A stretch of 32,459 bases of DNA from Methanogenium sp. MK-MG (GTDB lineage Archaea; Halobacteriota; Methanomicrobia; Methanomicrobiales; Methanomicrobiaceae), in NCBI RefSeq assembly GCF_009914725.1, contig NZ_JAAAWJ010000019.1:1-32459 (forward strand). Direction: 5' to 3'. Made by a program: the position numbers and the translations under genes. Positions 8,324 to 15,743 of the stretch are shown one piece after another; position 1 is the stretch's first letter; the number at the start of each line of letters is the position of its first letter. Under the pieces are notes generated by a model, which had not been told where the DNA came from, searched no databases, and saw only the letters and a list, made by a program, of their open reading frames with translations.

Positions 8324-8373
8324 CGGATGGTATGATTTAAGAAAAATAAAGAAAGAGTATTGAATACCATCCG
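8324..8373 (+). promoter_or_regulatory. perfect 10-bp inverted repeat bracketing the ATPase promoter
   Basis: CGGATGGTAT at 8324-8333 and its exact reverse complement ATACCATCCG at 8364-8373 enclose an A/T-rich TATA-like stretch (ATTTAAG followed by AAAAATAAA, 8335-8350). The right arm abuts the GGGGAGG ribosome-binding site of the ATPase gene (ATG at 8391). The arms are 40 bp apart start to start, close to four helical turns, which suits cooperative binding by one or two dimers; alternatively a transcript covering both arms would fold and hide the ribosome-binding site. Regulator unknown. Confidence 0.65.
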
Positions 8374-8390
8374 GGGAGGCAGACGGGAAT

Positions 8391-9569
8391 ATGAAGATAA
8401 AATCTATACGGCTGAAGAATTTCAAGGCATTTCAGGACGCTGAGATGACTGACATTCCGAATTTCTGCGTCATCGTGGGGGCGAACGCTACCGGAAAAAG
8501 CACCATATTCAGTGTATTCGGTTTTTTAAAGGATGCACTCGCAGGGAATGTCAATGCCGCCCTCTCGAAACTCGGCGGGAGCAGGGGATTTCAGGAAGTC
8601 AGGAGCAGAAACGCCGAAGGGCCGATAGAAATTGAGATAAAATTCAGGGAATCGCCGGAAAAACCGCTGACAACATATTTCCTGCAGATCAATGAGAAAA
8701 ACGGCCGGGCATATGTGGAGAATGAAATTCTCAAATACCGCAGGGGCAGCAGGGGTAAACCCTGGCATTTTCTCGAATTTTCGAACGGAAAGGGAAATGC
8801 CGTCACCAATGAACTCGATGAGACTACTGATGTAGGTGACCTGCAAAGAGAAGAGCAGATCTTAAAATCCAATGATATCCTTGCCATCAAAGGTCTTGCT
8901 CAGTTCGAACGGTTTCCGGCAGTTGTCTCCCTCGGGAACTTAATTGAAAACTGGCATGTATCCGACTTCCACATAAGCAGAGCCCGCCCGGAACAGGAAG
9001 CAGGATACGCGGAACATCTCTCCACCGAAGGGGAGAACCTCTCAATTGTTATACAGTATCTCTACCGGAACCACCCCGAAACGTTTGAAAATATCATTGG
9101 CCTGTTGCGAAACCGCATTCCCGGAATAACAACCGTCGAATCGAAAACAACCGAAGAAGGGCGTGTGCTGCTGAAATTTCAGGACGGCTCGTTTGAAGAC
9201 CCGTTCCTCGCCCGGTATGTATCTGACGGCACCATCAGGATGCTGGCATATCTGGTTCTCCTGTATGATCCAAACCCGCACCCGCTTCTTTGTGTTGAAG
9301 AACCTGAAAACCAGTTGTATCCCAAACTCCTCTGGGAACTTGCCGAAGAGTTCAGGAGCTATGCCAACCGTGGCGGGCAGGTATTTGTCTCAACTCACTC
9401 CCCTGATTTTCTGAATGCTGCACGGGTTGAGGAGGTATTCTGGCTGGAGAAATCAGATGGCTATACAAAGATAATGCGTGCAAAGGACGATGAACAGATC
9501 GTGGCCTACATGGAAGAAGGTGATCAGATGGGATATCTCTGGAGACAGGGCTTCATTGGTGAGATGTAG
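8391..9569 (+). CDS. AAA/ABC-type ATPase, OLD/RecF-like
   Basis: A 392-residue single-polypeptide SMC/ABC-type ATPase. Walker A is GANATGKST at about residues 30-38 right after the N-terminal KIKSIRLKNFKAFQDAEM motif typical of RecF/OLD-like proteins; the Walker B is LLCVEEPENQLYP near residue 300, followed by VSTHSPDFLNA (switch His) near 332. A family-typical signature region lies around LSTEGENLSIVIQYL. There is no fused nuclease domain. A Toprim-like DUF4276 protein begins three bases after its stop, the same split arrangement as other OLD-type ATPase/nuclease pairs, several of which act in phage defence or toxin systems. A good ribosome-binding site GGGGAGG precedes the ATG. The defence role is inference. 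Confidence 0.9.
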   Translation: MKIKSIRLKNFKAFQDAEMTDIPNFCVIVGANATGKSTIFSVFGFLKDALAGNVNAALSKLGGSRGFQEVRSRNAEGPIEIEIKFRESPEKPLTTYFLQINEKNGRAYVENEILKYRRGSRGKPWHFLEFSNGKGNAVTNELDETTDVGDLQREEQILKSNDILAIKGLAQFERFPAVVSLGNLIENWHVSDFHISRARPEQEAGYAEHLSTEGENLSIVIQYLYRNHPETFENIIGLLRNRIPGITTVESKTTEEGRVLLKFQDGSFEDPFLARYVSDGTIRMLAYLVLLYDPNPHPLLCVEEPENQLYPKLLWELAEEFRSYANRGGQVFVSTHSPDFLNAARVEEVFWLEKSDGYTKIMRAKDDEQIVAYMEEGDQMGYLWRQGFIGEM

Positions 9570-9572
9570 GTC

Positions 9573-10130
9573 ATGATACAGACTTTGGTCTTTTTTCTCG
9601 AAGAGCCCTCAGCACGCGAAATGCTGAAAGGTGTTCTCCCTTCCATAATTCCGGATGAGATTCAGGTACGCTACATCGAATTTCAGGGGAAACAGGATCT
9701 TGAAAAACAACTGGTAAAAAAGCTCAGGGGATGGAAGACTCCCGACACGTTCTTTGTAATCATGCGGGATCAGGACAACGGCAACTGCATGGAGATTAAG
9801 CAAAACCTGTTACAAAAATGCAGGGACGCACATCAGGACAATACTCTCGTCTGGATCGCATGCACCGAACTGGAGACGTTCTATCTTGGGGATTTGCTGG
9901 CAGTGGAACAGGGACTGAACATTCCCGGTCTCTCTAAAAAACAACACGACCGAAAATTCCAGAACCCTGATCAGCTGATGAGCCCGTCCGAAGATCTCAG
10001 AAAAATTACGAAGGACAAATATCAGAAGATGAGCGGTTCACGGGCAATCGGTCCTCATCTTCGTAGTGACGGTTCTAACCTCTCATGCAGTTTCAATGTG
10101 CTGATGAGAGGAATCCGGGATATATTTTGA
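9573..10130 (+). CDS. DUF4276 family Toprim-like protein
   Basis: A 185-residue protein of the DUF4276 family. Acidic residues sit where a Toprim metal site is expected: E10/E11 in FFLEEPSAREML, D66 and D68 in VIMRDQDNG, and E99/E101 in CTELETFYLGD. DUF4276 proteins are related to the Toprim part of OLD nucleases and are often encoded directly after an AAA ATPase. Here the ATG lies three bases beyond the ATPase stop, with a GGTGAGATG ribosome-binding stretch inside the end of that gene, so they are co-expressed and probably form one complex in which ATP hydrolysis gates a nuclease. Catalytic activity has not been shown by anything visible here. Confidence 0.85.
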   Translation: MIQTLVFFLEEPSAREMLKGVLPSIIPDEIQVRYIEFQGKQDLEKQLVKKLRGWKTPDTFFVIMRDQDNGNCMEIKQNLLQKCRDAHQDNTLVWIACTELETFYLGDLLAVEQGLNIPGLSKKQHDRKFQNPDQLMSPSEDLRKITKDKYQKMSGSRAIGPHLRSDGSNLSCSFNVLMRGIRDIF

Positions 10131-10348
10131 ACTGTGCAGCAGGGAATCTGAAAGCGGTGGTGGCGAAAATTCCGGTGGAATTGCCCGGACACCTTCTGTG
10201 CAATTAGCGGATGAGTCATTCCCTGTTTTGTATGTTTTTCCGGCCTCATGTCTCTCCTCATCGTTCATCTCATCAAACGATGCCTCACGCTGAGATTTGA
10301 TGCATTACGCAGGGGGCAGGTCACACACACATTGCAGAAGGGGGAGAG

Positions 10349-10366
10349 CAGGGGCAAACTCCCCTG
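10349..10366 (-). terminator. hairpin after the flavoprotein gene
   Basis: CAGGGG (10349-10354) and CCCCTG (10361-10366) form a 6-bp GC-rich stem ending 2 nt before the flavoprotein stop codon complement. A second inverted pair, CATCGTT (10259-10265) and AACGATG (10276-10282), lies in the same 238-bp convergent gap. Either may mark 3' ends; neither has a long T-run. Confidence 0.35.
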
Positions 10367-10368
10367 TG

Positions 10369-11013
10369 TTATCGCTTCTCAACGAACCGTGCCCCCATCC
10401 GGAACGCCGCCTCACAGTCCTGCGGAAAGACCTCCGCACGCCGCTTTGCCTTTGCCTCCGGGTCAAAGACACTGCTCTCATACAGTGAATAATCACTGAA
10501 CTGACAGGTGTCACACGAGAGCAGTGACTCCGCATGGCCGAATACCGCCCGCAGATAGTATTCATTCAGCTCCACCCTGCTCTGCAGGCCCGCGTCTGTC
10601 AGCTGGTCCTCCCGCATGTTCATCGTGTAGACAAACCCGGCCCTGACATCCTTCGGGAAGATGTTCGGCCCGTCGGTGTAGGTGAGGTAGGGGAAGAGGA
10701 GGCGTTCCAGACAGTTGCGCATGAGGCCGGTCTCCGCACCCAGATAGATGGGTGTGCCGAGGATGACTGCATCCGCCTCCTCCGCCTCAGCAAGAAGCGG
10801 TGTTAAGTCATCGTCAATGGCGCACCTCCCGTAACTCTCCCCGCCCAGCCGTTTGCAGGCATAACAGCTCGTGCATCCGGAATAGTTCAGATCTGCCAGG
10901 TGGATGAGCCGTGCCTCTGCCCCCGCAGATTTCGCACCCTCGCAGGCATGTTCGAGCAGCGTTGCCGTATTCCACGCTTTGCGCGGACTTCCGTTGATTG
11001 CCAGCAGTTTCAT
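10369..11013 (-). CDS. flavodoxin-fold NAD(P)H:FMN reductase family protein
   Basis: A 214-residue flavoprotein. The N-terminus MKLLAINGSPRKAWNTATLL is the FMN phosphate-binding loop of NADPH-dependent FMN reductases and iron-sulfur flavoproteins. Cysteines C47-x2-C50-x2-C53 resemble the compact motif of archaeal iron-sulfur flavoprotein, but the fourth cysteine (C64) is ten residues on, longer than the classical spacing, so cluster binding is uncertain. The segment DAVILGTPIYLGAETGLMRNCLERLL is the usual second flavin loop. A strong GGAGAGGATA site sits just before the ATG. It is separated from scmF by 235 bp and has its own ribosome-binding site, so I do not count it as part of the peptide locus, though a redox role there cannot be excluded. 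Confidence 0.88.
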   Translation of the reverse strand: MKLLAINGSPRKAWNTATLLEHACEGAKSAGAEARLIHLADLNYSGCTSCYACKRLGGESYGRCAIDDDLTPLLAEAEEADAVILGTPIYLGAETGLMRNCLERLLFPYLTYTDGPNIFPKDVRAGFVYTMNMREDQLTDAGLQSRVELNEYYLRAVFGHAESLLSCDTCQFSDYSLYESSVFDPEAKAKRRAEVFPQDCEAAFRMGARFVEKR

Positions 11014-11248
11014 TATCCTCTCCTGTATGCCAGCAGATGTCTGTGCAACGCAATTACTGTTTCCCCATAATCCGGAATGACTCTGTTTTTCCCGCAGATC
11101 TGAATAATATGGGGTATTCTGGCTCTCTGCTGTCTATTGAACGGCAGAGCCGGGGCCCGGCATCTCACGCCTCTCCCCATCGGTGCTCCTGTCTGATTGG
11201 ATGTTCTGATATCTCCCTGCAGGATTGACATAATAAACTGATGAACCG

Positions 11249-12355
11249 TCAGCCGGTTCCCGGAATCAGTCTGCTTTCAGGAAAGAGACCCATCTTTTCT
11301 GCCTCTGTACAGAACCAGTACGGGGCCCACAGGCTGCCGGAACGATAGTAGTTCTGTGCGAGACAAGAGCCCTGACATATATGTTTCATGACGCATCTGG
11401 CGCAGACGCCCTCCAGTTTCCGGGGAAGACCTGCGCGAATATCGTTCAGCACCGTGCTGTTTTGCCAGACATCCTCCAGACGATCTGTTTTGGCATTCCC
11501 AAAGACCATGTCGGGCGTCGTCTCGCCAATGCCGCACAGGGCATAGGAGCCGTCGCCGAGGACGCCGATAATACTCCTGATATTGCATGTCCCGCAACTC
11601 CCATTGTTTCCCGTTCCGAACATCCGGCTCAGGGGGTGGAATGCATGGGGCAGAGAAAAGACCAGTCTCAAATTCGTTGTCTTTGCGAGAGTGTCCTCAA
11701 CCCGTTTCCCCAGATCAATAAGTTCCGGTATGGAGAGGGTCTGGCCGTCGGTGTGCATGGTCTCGCCCCGTGCGGTGGGCTGCACGATATTGTATTTGAC
11801 CGAACCGGCACCCAGTGACTCCGCCAGCCGGATCATCTCTTCAATTTGACTAACATTGTGCCTCATCACGCTCATGATGACCTGCGGTCTGAGGCCCGCA
11901 TCCGCAAGCATCGTCACCGCCCGGCAGGAGGCATCGAAACATCCGGGAACACCCCGCACCCATTCATGGGTCTCTGCATCGATGCCGTCAAGGCTCACCG
12001 ATACGAACGGGTTTTTGCAGGCTGCAATCCGTGCGGCGTTTTCTTCGGTAATGAGCGTGCCGTTTGTCTCGACAATAAGGCGGTAGTCGCTCTCTTTCAG
12101 ATATGCCAGGATATCATCAATCTGTGGATGAATGAAGGGTTCTCCCCCGGTCAGTTTGACGGTCTGAAGACCGAGGGGGGCGGCCTGTTCGACGATGGAG
12201 ATGAACTGGTCCAGTGGCAGATATTCGCTGGCGACACCCGTATGTTTATATTTTGGCGATATCCAGCAGTGGCGGCAGGCAAGGTTGCACTCCGGTGTCA
12301 GGTAGAAGTATATGGTGGAGAGGGAACAGGGTGTTGCATCTTCTTTGTCACTCAT
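11249..12355 (-). CDS. scmF: radical SAM/SPASM peptide maturase, ScmF-like
   Basis: A 368-residue radical SAM enzyme with C23-x3-C27-x2-C30 (PECNLACRHCWISPKY), a GGEPF strand, VSLDG, and a SPASM region (SCGTCN, YALCGIGE, then CARC-x5-C-x3-C ending in WFC) for auxiliary Fe-S clusters. The stretches IYFYLTPECNLACRHCW, KNPFVSVSLDG, ETHEWVRGV, QVIMSVMRHN and KYNIVQPTARGE match my memory of the SynChlorMet cassette protein ScmF. Such enzymes form thioether, C-C or similar crosslinks in ribosomal peptides. It is the last of three overlapping genes (scmD-scmE-scmF); its ATG overlaps the end of scmE by 4 nt. Assignment to ScmF rests on remembered family sequence, not on a search. Confidence 0.88.
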   Translation of the reverse strand: MSDKEDATPCSLSTIYFYLTPECNLACRHCWISPKYKHTGVASEYLPLDQFISIVEQAAPLGLQTVKLTGGEPFIHPQIDDILAYLKESDYRLIVETNGTLITEENAARIAACKNPFVSVSLDGIDAETHEWVRGVPGCFDASCRAVTMLADAGLRPQVIMSVMRHNVSQIEEMIRLAESLGAGSVKYNIVQPTARGETMHTDGQTLSIPELIDLGKRVEDTLAKTTNLRLVFSLPHAFHPLSRMFGTGNNGSCGTCNIRSIIGVLGDGSYALCGIGETTPDMVFGNAKTDRLEDVWQNSTVLNDIRAGLPRKLEGVCARCVMKHICQGSCLAQNYYRSGSLWAPYWFCTEAEKMGLFPESRLIPGTG

Positions 12356-13461
12356 GGCAATCCCTCGGGCAGGCGTCCGCCGTCTTCAAGGAACTTCTTC
12401 AGGCAGGCGTCAGGGCTTGGGCCATAGATGTCTCCGGTAAGGGTATAGGAGAGGGCGGGGCAGCCTCCCCGGCAGTAGGGCAGGTATTCACAATTATTAC
12501 ACTCATCAAACGAAGAGAGCGGGATGGCCCGTCTCTCCCGGAGTCGCTTCAGGTCGGGATGTCTCTGCCAGACATTCGTCAGACTGTCGGTATTGATTGT
12601 GCCGAGTTCCATGTGGGGCAGTTGACTGCACGGGATGATTGCCCCGTCTGCCCTGACTGCGATTGTGGAGTACGGGCCGCCGCATGATGTCAACAGACCG
12701 CATCCGTCTTTAAATCCGGGCATGCCTGCCTGCCGCTGTTGTTCCATATCTCTCCACGTTCCGGCTTCAGCCAGAGGCCCTGCCGTTGCAGAGATTCTGC
12801 CGTTATATTCTTGATGCAACCGGAGCAGGGTCTCCATGGCATACGTGCGGTCTGCTGTGGTCAGCTGCACCTGTGCCGTGTTTGACCGGCACATTCCCAT
12901 GTAGGAGGCGGCATTGGTTGAGAAGGACGGCAGACCCAGTTCATCAAGGAGGAAGGCTGCCAGTGCATCCAGGTCATGGACATTGTGGTGGTGCAGGGTC
13001 GCCCGCACCGGCACGGAGAGGTGGTGCTCCCGCAGGATGCTGATGCCTTCGACCGCCTTGTCAAAGGTTCCGCTGCCCCGGCAGGAGTCGTGAGTTTCAG
13101 GATGCGAACCGTCGACGGAGACCTGCACGCCGTCGCAGCGTCCGGTCGAGGCGAGGTATGCGGCCATCTCGTCCGTGATCAGCGTCCCGTTCGAGAGGAT
13201 GTTAAAACGCATGCGGTTTGCAACGATGGCGTCGATGATCTCAGGGAGATCCTGGTGCACAAAGGCCTCCCCTCCCGAGATCGTGACGTTCAGCACTGCG
13301 CAGTCGCCCATCTCCTCAATAAAACGGATCCATTCTTCTGTGGGCAGGTCATGGCCGACATCACCGGCACTGGTGAAATGGCTGCAGTATGTACATCTCA
13401 GGTTGCAGCGGTTTGTGATCGCAAGGTCAACAGACTTTGGTGTCTTCATCACCCGCATCAT
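12352..13461 (-). CDS. scmE: radical SAM/SPASM peptide maturase, ScmE-like (PqqE-like)
   Basis: A 369-residue PqqE-like enzyme. The SAM cluster motif is C19-x3-C23-x2-C26 (TNRCNLRCTYCSHF); ISGGEAF, ILSNGTLI and VSVDGS follow. The SPASM domain offers C254, C260, C278, C321, C324, C330, C334 and C353, enough for two auxiliary clusters. The N-terminal string MKTPKSVDLAITNRCNLRC and SHFTSAGDV are what I recall of ScmE of the SynChlorMet cassette. Its first ATG overlaps the scmD stop by 4 nt, so the leader-binding protein and the two radical enzymes are made together. Two distinct maturases suggest two kinds, or two sets, of crosslinks on the peptide. Substrate is inferred to be the 14051-14242 product. 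Confidence 0.9.
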   Translation of the reverse strand: MMRVMKTPKSVDLAITNRCNLRCTYCSHFTSAGDVGHDLPTEEWIRFIEEMGDCAVLNVTISGGEAFVHQDLPEIIDAIVANRMRFNILSNGTLITDEMAAYLASTGRCDGVQVSVDGSHPETHDSCRGSGTFDKAVEGISILREHHLSVPVRATLHHHNVHDLDALAAFLLDELGLPSFSTNAASYMGMCRSNTAQVQLTTADRTYAMETLLRLHQEYNGRISATAGPLAEAGTWRDMEQQRQAGMPGFKDGCGLLTSCGGPYSTIAVRADGAIIPCSQLPHMELGTINTDSLTNVWQRHPDLKRLRERRAIPLSSFDECNNCEYLPYCRGGCPALSYTLTGDIYGPSPDACLKKFLEDGGRLPEGLP

Positions 13462-13745
13462 ATCTGTTCCGCTTCATACCCTGCGTAGCCTTTCTCTATC
13501 AGTGCATCCAGAAATGCACGGATCTCTTCCGGTGCGGTCTCCGGCACGTCTTCAAAGACCGAGCCTACATCATCAACGAGCCGGGAATAATCCTGTGACC
13601 CGATTAGCTGTTTCCAGACATAGGCACCGACAGGATTGATGCCGTAGGATTCACTGGTATCGGGGTCAAAGAGCAGGGCCCAGTCGTCAAACTCCTCACG
13701 GAATACAATTGAAGGGTTTGCAACAGGCAACGGGTCATGAGCCAT
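13458..13745 (-). CDS. scmD: PqqD-like RiPP recognition protein, ScmD-like
   Basis: A 95-residue PqqD-type protein. PANPSIVFREEFDDWALLFDPDT-like strands (residues about 8-33), the NPVGAYVWKQL helix (37-47) and C-terminal helices with DALIEKGY show the winged-helix RiPP recognition element that binds leader peptides and presents them to radical SAM enzymes. It heads the scmDEF operon and overlaps scmE by 4 nt. No Shine-Dalgarno site precedes its ATG; an ATATAATA element centred about 26 bp upstream would start transcription at the ATG itself, so the mRNA may be leaderless. A stronger TATA box lies farther up (13803-13812). The predicted ligand is the leader of the 63-residue peptide encoded divergently. 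Confidence 0.9.
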   Translation of the reverse strand: MAHDPLPVANPSIVFREEFDDWALLFDPDTSESYGINPVGAYVWKQLIGSQDYSRLVDDVGSVFEDVPETAPEEIRAFLDALIEKGYAGYEAEQI

Positions 13746-13802
13746 ATTGTGCGATCATGTGGCTTTTATTATATGTGCATTTCGATGTTGTAGCGCATGC
13801 AT

Positions 13803-13812
13803 TATATATTAT
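13803..13812 (-). promoter_or_regulatory. TATA box of the scmDEF operon
   Basis: TTATATATTA, reading TAATATATAA on the minus strand, lies about 60 bp before the scmD ATG and would give an untranslated leader of about 35 nt. A second weaker candidate around 13767-13775 would give a leaderless mRNA. The lack of any ribosome-binding site before scmD favours the second or use of both. Confidence 0.5.
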
Positions 13813-14017
13813 TGAGGTCGTGTGCCCTCGTCCCGTCCCGCACCGTCTCCGAAAAGCACCTGTTCTTCCAAGGCATATGCTCTGCCCATCAGGATTTTTC
13901 TGGTGAGTCTGGGCGATGAAATGGCGAAACAAGATTTTTCCGGTGCCGAATGACTTATCTGAACGGATCAAAAAAATGTGCACCTGCCCTCATCCTCATC
14001 TGATCAGAGTGGCGAAG

Positions 14018-14030
14018 ATATTATATATTG
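14018..14030 (+). promoter_or_regulatory. TATA box of the precursor-peptide operon
   Basis: ATATTATATATTG is a near-consensus archaeal TATA box whose centre (about 14025) lies 26 bp upstream of the precursor ATG at 14051. Since archaeal transcription starts about 25-27 bp from the TATA centre, the message should begin at or next to the ATG. No Shine-Dalgarno sequence is present, which agrees with a leaderless mRNA. Confidence 0.65.
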
Positions 14031-14050
14031 GTCTGTTGATGTAATCGCTG

Positions 14051-14242
14051 ATGGAAAAAATCGTATATGAAAAACCGGAACTGATTGACTTTCAGGCTGA
14101 GAATAGAGGGTTCGGGGCTGATTGTGGCGGAGGAATTTGTGCCGGTACATCCTGTAATCCTTACGGATGCGATGCTTCCGCAGTATGTAATACAGTGGGG
14201 AATATTGCTAAAAGCTGTCTGAGTGGTAATTCAACAGGATAG
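14051..14242 (+). CDS. candidate Cys-rich RiPP precursor peptide
   Basis: A 63-residue peptide. Residues 1-18 look like a leader: MEKIVYEKPELIDFQAEN has the charged start and YEKPELIDF string common to precursors of radical SAM-modified peptides. The remainder is Gly/Ser/Asn-rich and carries six cysteines at positions 25, 30, 35, 40, 46 and 56, so C-x4-C-x4-C-x4-C-x5-C-x9-C, ending SCLSGNSTG. A near-constant five-residue step is unlike a zinc finger and suits repeated Cys-to-residue crosslinks by the radical SAM enzymes next door. Its stop codon shares a base with the GTG of scmC, so the two are coupled, and it is first in the operon. No homologue is recognised. The role is inferred from size, composition and position. 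Confidence 0.8.
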   Translation: MEKIVYEKPELIDFQAENRGFGADCGGGICAGTSCNPYGCDASAVCNTVGNIAKSCLSGNSTG

Positions 14243-15138
14243 TGACCCGTTTAACCCTGAAGCCGCATCCTGCCGTAACCAGTTCTGCCATGTCACACAA
14301 CCGATATCAGATCACCCTTGCGAACGGTGAGGGCTGGCTCCTCTCTTCAGTGCCGGAACTCTCCTCATGGCTGGACAGATTCGCCCGGATCATGGGTCTT
14401 GAGCCCTGCACGGCTCCGTCTGTCTGTCACCATCTGCACTTTGCCACACAAAAGCCGCCCGCAGACTGGAAATATGACGACCTCCGGTCAGTAACGTTCT
14501 GGTATCATCCGGAAAAAAATGATATTCACTGTGAGATGGAACCGCCTGATGACGTAACGGATGTGCTCGCTCACATAAAAATGTCGCAGTCGCTCTTTTT
14601 TATATTTAATTCTGCACTCCTGCATGGCGGTATGCCGCTTCACGCCGCATTGCTGGAGTATGAGGGAAAGGCCGTTGCCATTGCCGCACCGGGTGGCACC
14701 GGAAAGACGACCTGTGCCGGGAGGGTGCCTGCGCCCTGGAGAGCACTGGCGGATGATCTCTGTCTGGTGGTCCCGGACCCGTCTGGTGGCTATGCCATCC
14801 ACCCGCTGCCGACATGGAGCCGGTTCTTCTATGGGGAGCCCTGTGACGACCGCTGGACGGTTGAGCAGAACGTGCTGCTCCATGGCATCTTCTTTCTTGA
14901 ACAGGCAGAGTCCGACGGGGTTGTGCCGGTGGGCACCGGTGAGGCGGCAGCGGGGATTGCCGGTGCTGCCGACCAGATGATGCGGATCTTCTATCGTCGT
15001 ATGGAGACTGACCGGGGCCGGGCACTGCGCCGGCAGGTCTTTGAGAATGCCTGTGGCATGGCGGGGAGTATGCCCGCATATAAACTCCGGGCGACGCTGG
15101 ACGGCCGGTTCTGGGAAGAGATAGAGGCCGTGCTGTGA
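14242..15138 (+). CDS. scmC: HPr-kinase-like protein, ScmC-like
   Basis: A 298-residue protein with an N-terminal domain of unknown fold (1-125) and an HPr kinase-like C-terminal part: PLHAALLEYEG (132-142), P-loop APGGTGKTT (149-157), and ADD at 170-172 matching the acidic motif that follows the P-loop in HPr kinases. The segments PAPWRALADDLCLV, HPLPTWSRFFYG, GIFFLEQAE and a C-terminal FWEEIE match my memory of SynChlorMet protein ScmC. HPr kinase homologues in lasso-peptide clusters (paeninodin) phosphorylate the precursor's C-terminal Ser; Ser58, Ser61 and Thr62 of the peptide upstream are possible targets. Start is GTG sharing a base with the precursor stop; an in-frame ATG lies 16 codons on. 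It overlaps the next gene by 4 nt. Confidence 0.88.
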   Translation: MTRLTLKPHPAVTSSAMSHNRYQITLANGEGWLLSSVPELSSWLDRFARIMGLEPCTAPSVCHHLHFATQKPPADWKYDDLRSVTFWYHPEKNDIHCEMEPPDDVTDVLAHIKMSQSLFFIFNSALLHGGMPLHAALLEYEGKAVAIAAPGGTGKTTCAGRVPAPWRALADDLCLVVPDPSGGYAIHPLPTWSRFFYGEPCDDRWTVEQNVLLHGIFFLEQAESDGVVPVGTGEAAAGIAGAADQMMRIFYRRMETDRGRALRRQVFENACGMAGSMPAYKLRATLDGRFWEEIEAVL

Positions 15139-15743
15139 GAGAAAAAATCTCCATCAGGTATGTCGGGCCGAGTATGCATCCGACATTTAAATCCGGCGAT
15201 ATGCTGGCATACACCCCGGTGCTGTTATCCGAACTTATGAAAGGGGATGTCATCGTCTTCATGTCCCCACAGGAATCGATACAGGTGATCCATCGTGTAG
15301 CTGCAGTGGAGCAGGGAAATATACGGACCCGCGGTGACAACAATAGCAGAGCTGACCCGTATGTCCTGACCCAGGCGGACATACGGGGGAAAATCGTTTC
15401 GGGAACGCGGGGGAAACAGCAGTTACGGGTGTATCACGGAACGAGGGGGAGGATGCAGGCGGTATATCATGGGAAGACCAAATCCCTGCAAAGAGGGCTC
15501 ATTATATTCGTAAAACCATTATACTCATTTTTATCCGAACACCGGATCATCAGCAGATGGACCAGCGGCCGGCTCAGGGTCCGGGTCGCAGCATATGAAC
15601 GGCCCGCGGGCAGGGAAGAGTATGCCACCATCTGCGGTAGGACTGTTGCACACCGTCCGGCCGGAAGCGATGAATGGAAAATATACCCGCCGTACCGGAT
15701 GGTTATTGATTGTGGGGCATTGCCTGCCTCCGAGGCAGAATGA
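15135..15743 (+). CDS. S26 signal-peptidase-like protease
   Basis: A 202-residue S24/S26-fold protease. GPSMHPTFKSGD supplies the catalytic Ser13; VIHRV gives His53 and RGDNN gives Asp68, the Ser/His/Asp arrangement of archaeal (Sec11-type) signal peptidases, which lack the bacterial Lys. Unlike housekeeping signal peptidases it has no N-terminal transmembrane anchor and bears an extra C-terminal region of about 110 residues, so it may act in the cytosol or at the membrane face. It starts with GTG inside the scmC stop (GTGA overlap) and its own stop overlaps the nucleotidyltransferase ATG. In this setting leader removal from the modified peptide is the likely job, a role otherwise unfilled because the exporter lacks a C39 protease domain. 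Confidence 0.85.
   Translation: MREKISIRYVGPSMHPTFKSGDMLAYTPVLLSELMKGDVIVFMSPQESIQVIHRVAAVEQGNIRTRGDNNSRADPYVLTQADIRGKIVSGTRGKQQLRVYHGTRGRMQAVYHGKTKSLQRGLIIFVKPLYSFLSEHRIISRWTSGRLRVRVAAYERPAGREEYATICGRTVAHRPAGSDEWKIYPPYRMVIDCGALPASEAE

Larger units (their letters stand above)
13746..14050. other. 305-bp divergent promoter region of the RiPP locus
   Basis: This AT-rich gap separates scmD (minus) from the precursor gene (plus). It holds candidate TATA boxes for both directions and no gene I can support; an 82-codon minus-strand frame crossing it (13735-13983) has no recognisable features and overlaps the scmD start. Shared control of the maturases and the peptide from this one region is likely. 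Confidence 0.7.

Noticed and set aside
13735-13983. 82-codon minus-strand frame in the divergent promoter gap
   Set aside because: Overlaps the scmD start, contains the TATA elements and has no recognisable features; an alternative peptide precursor here is unlikely as it is not coupled to any gene.
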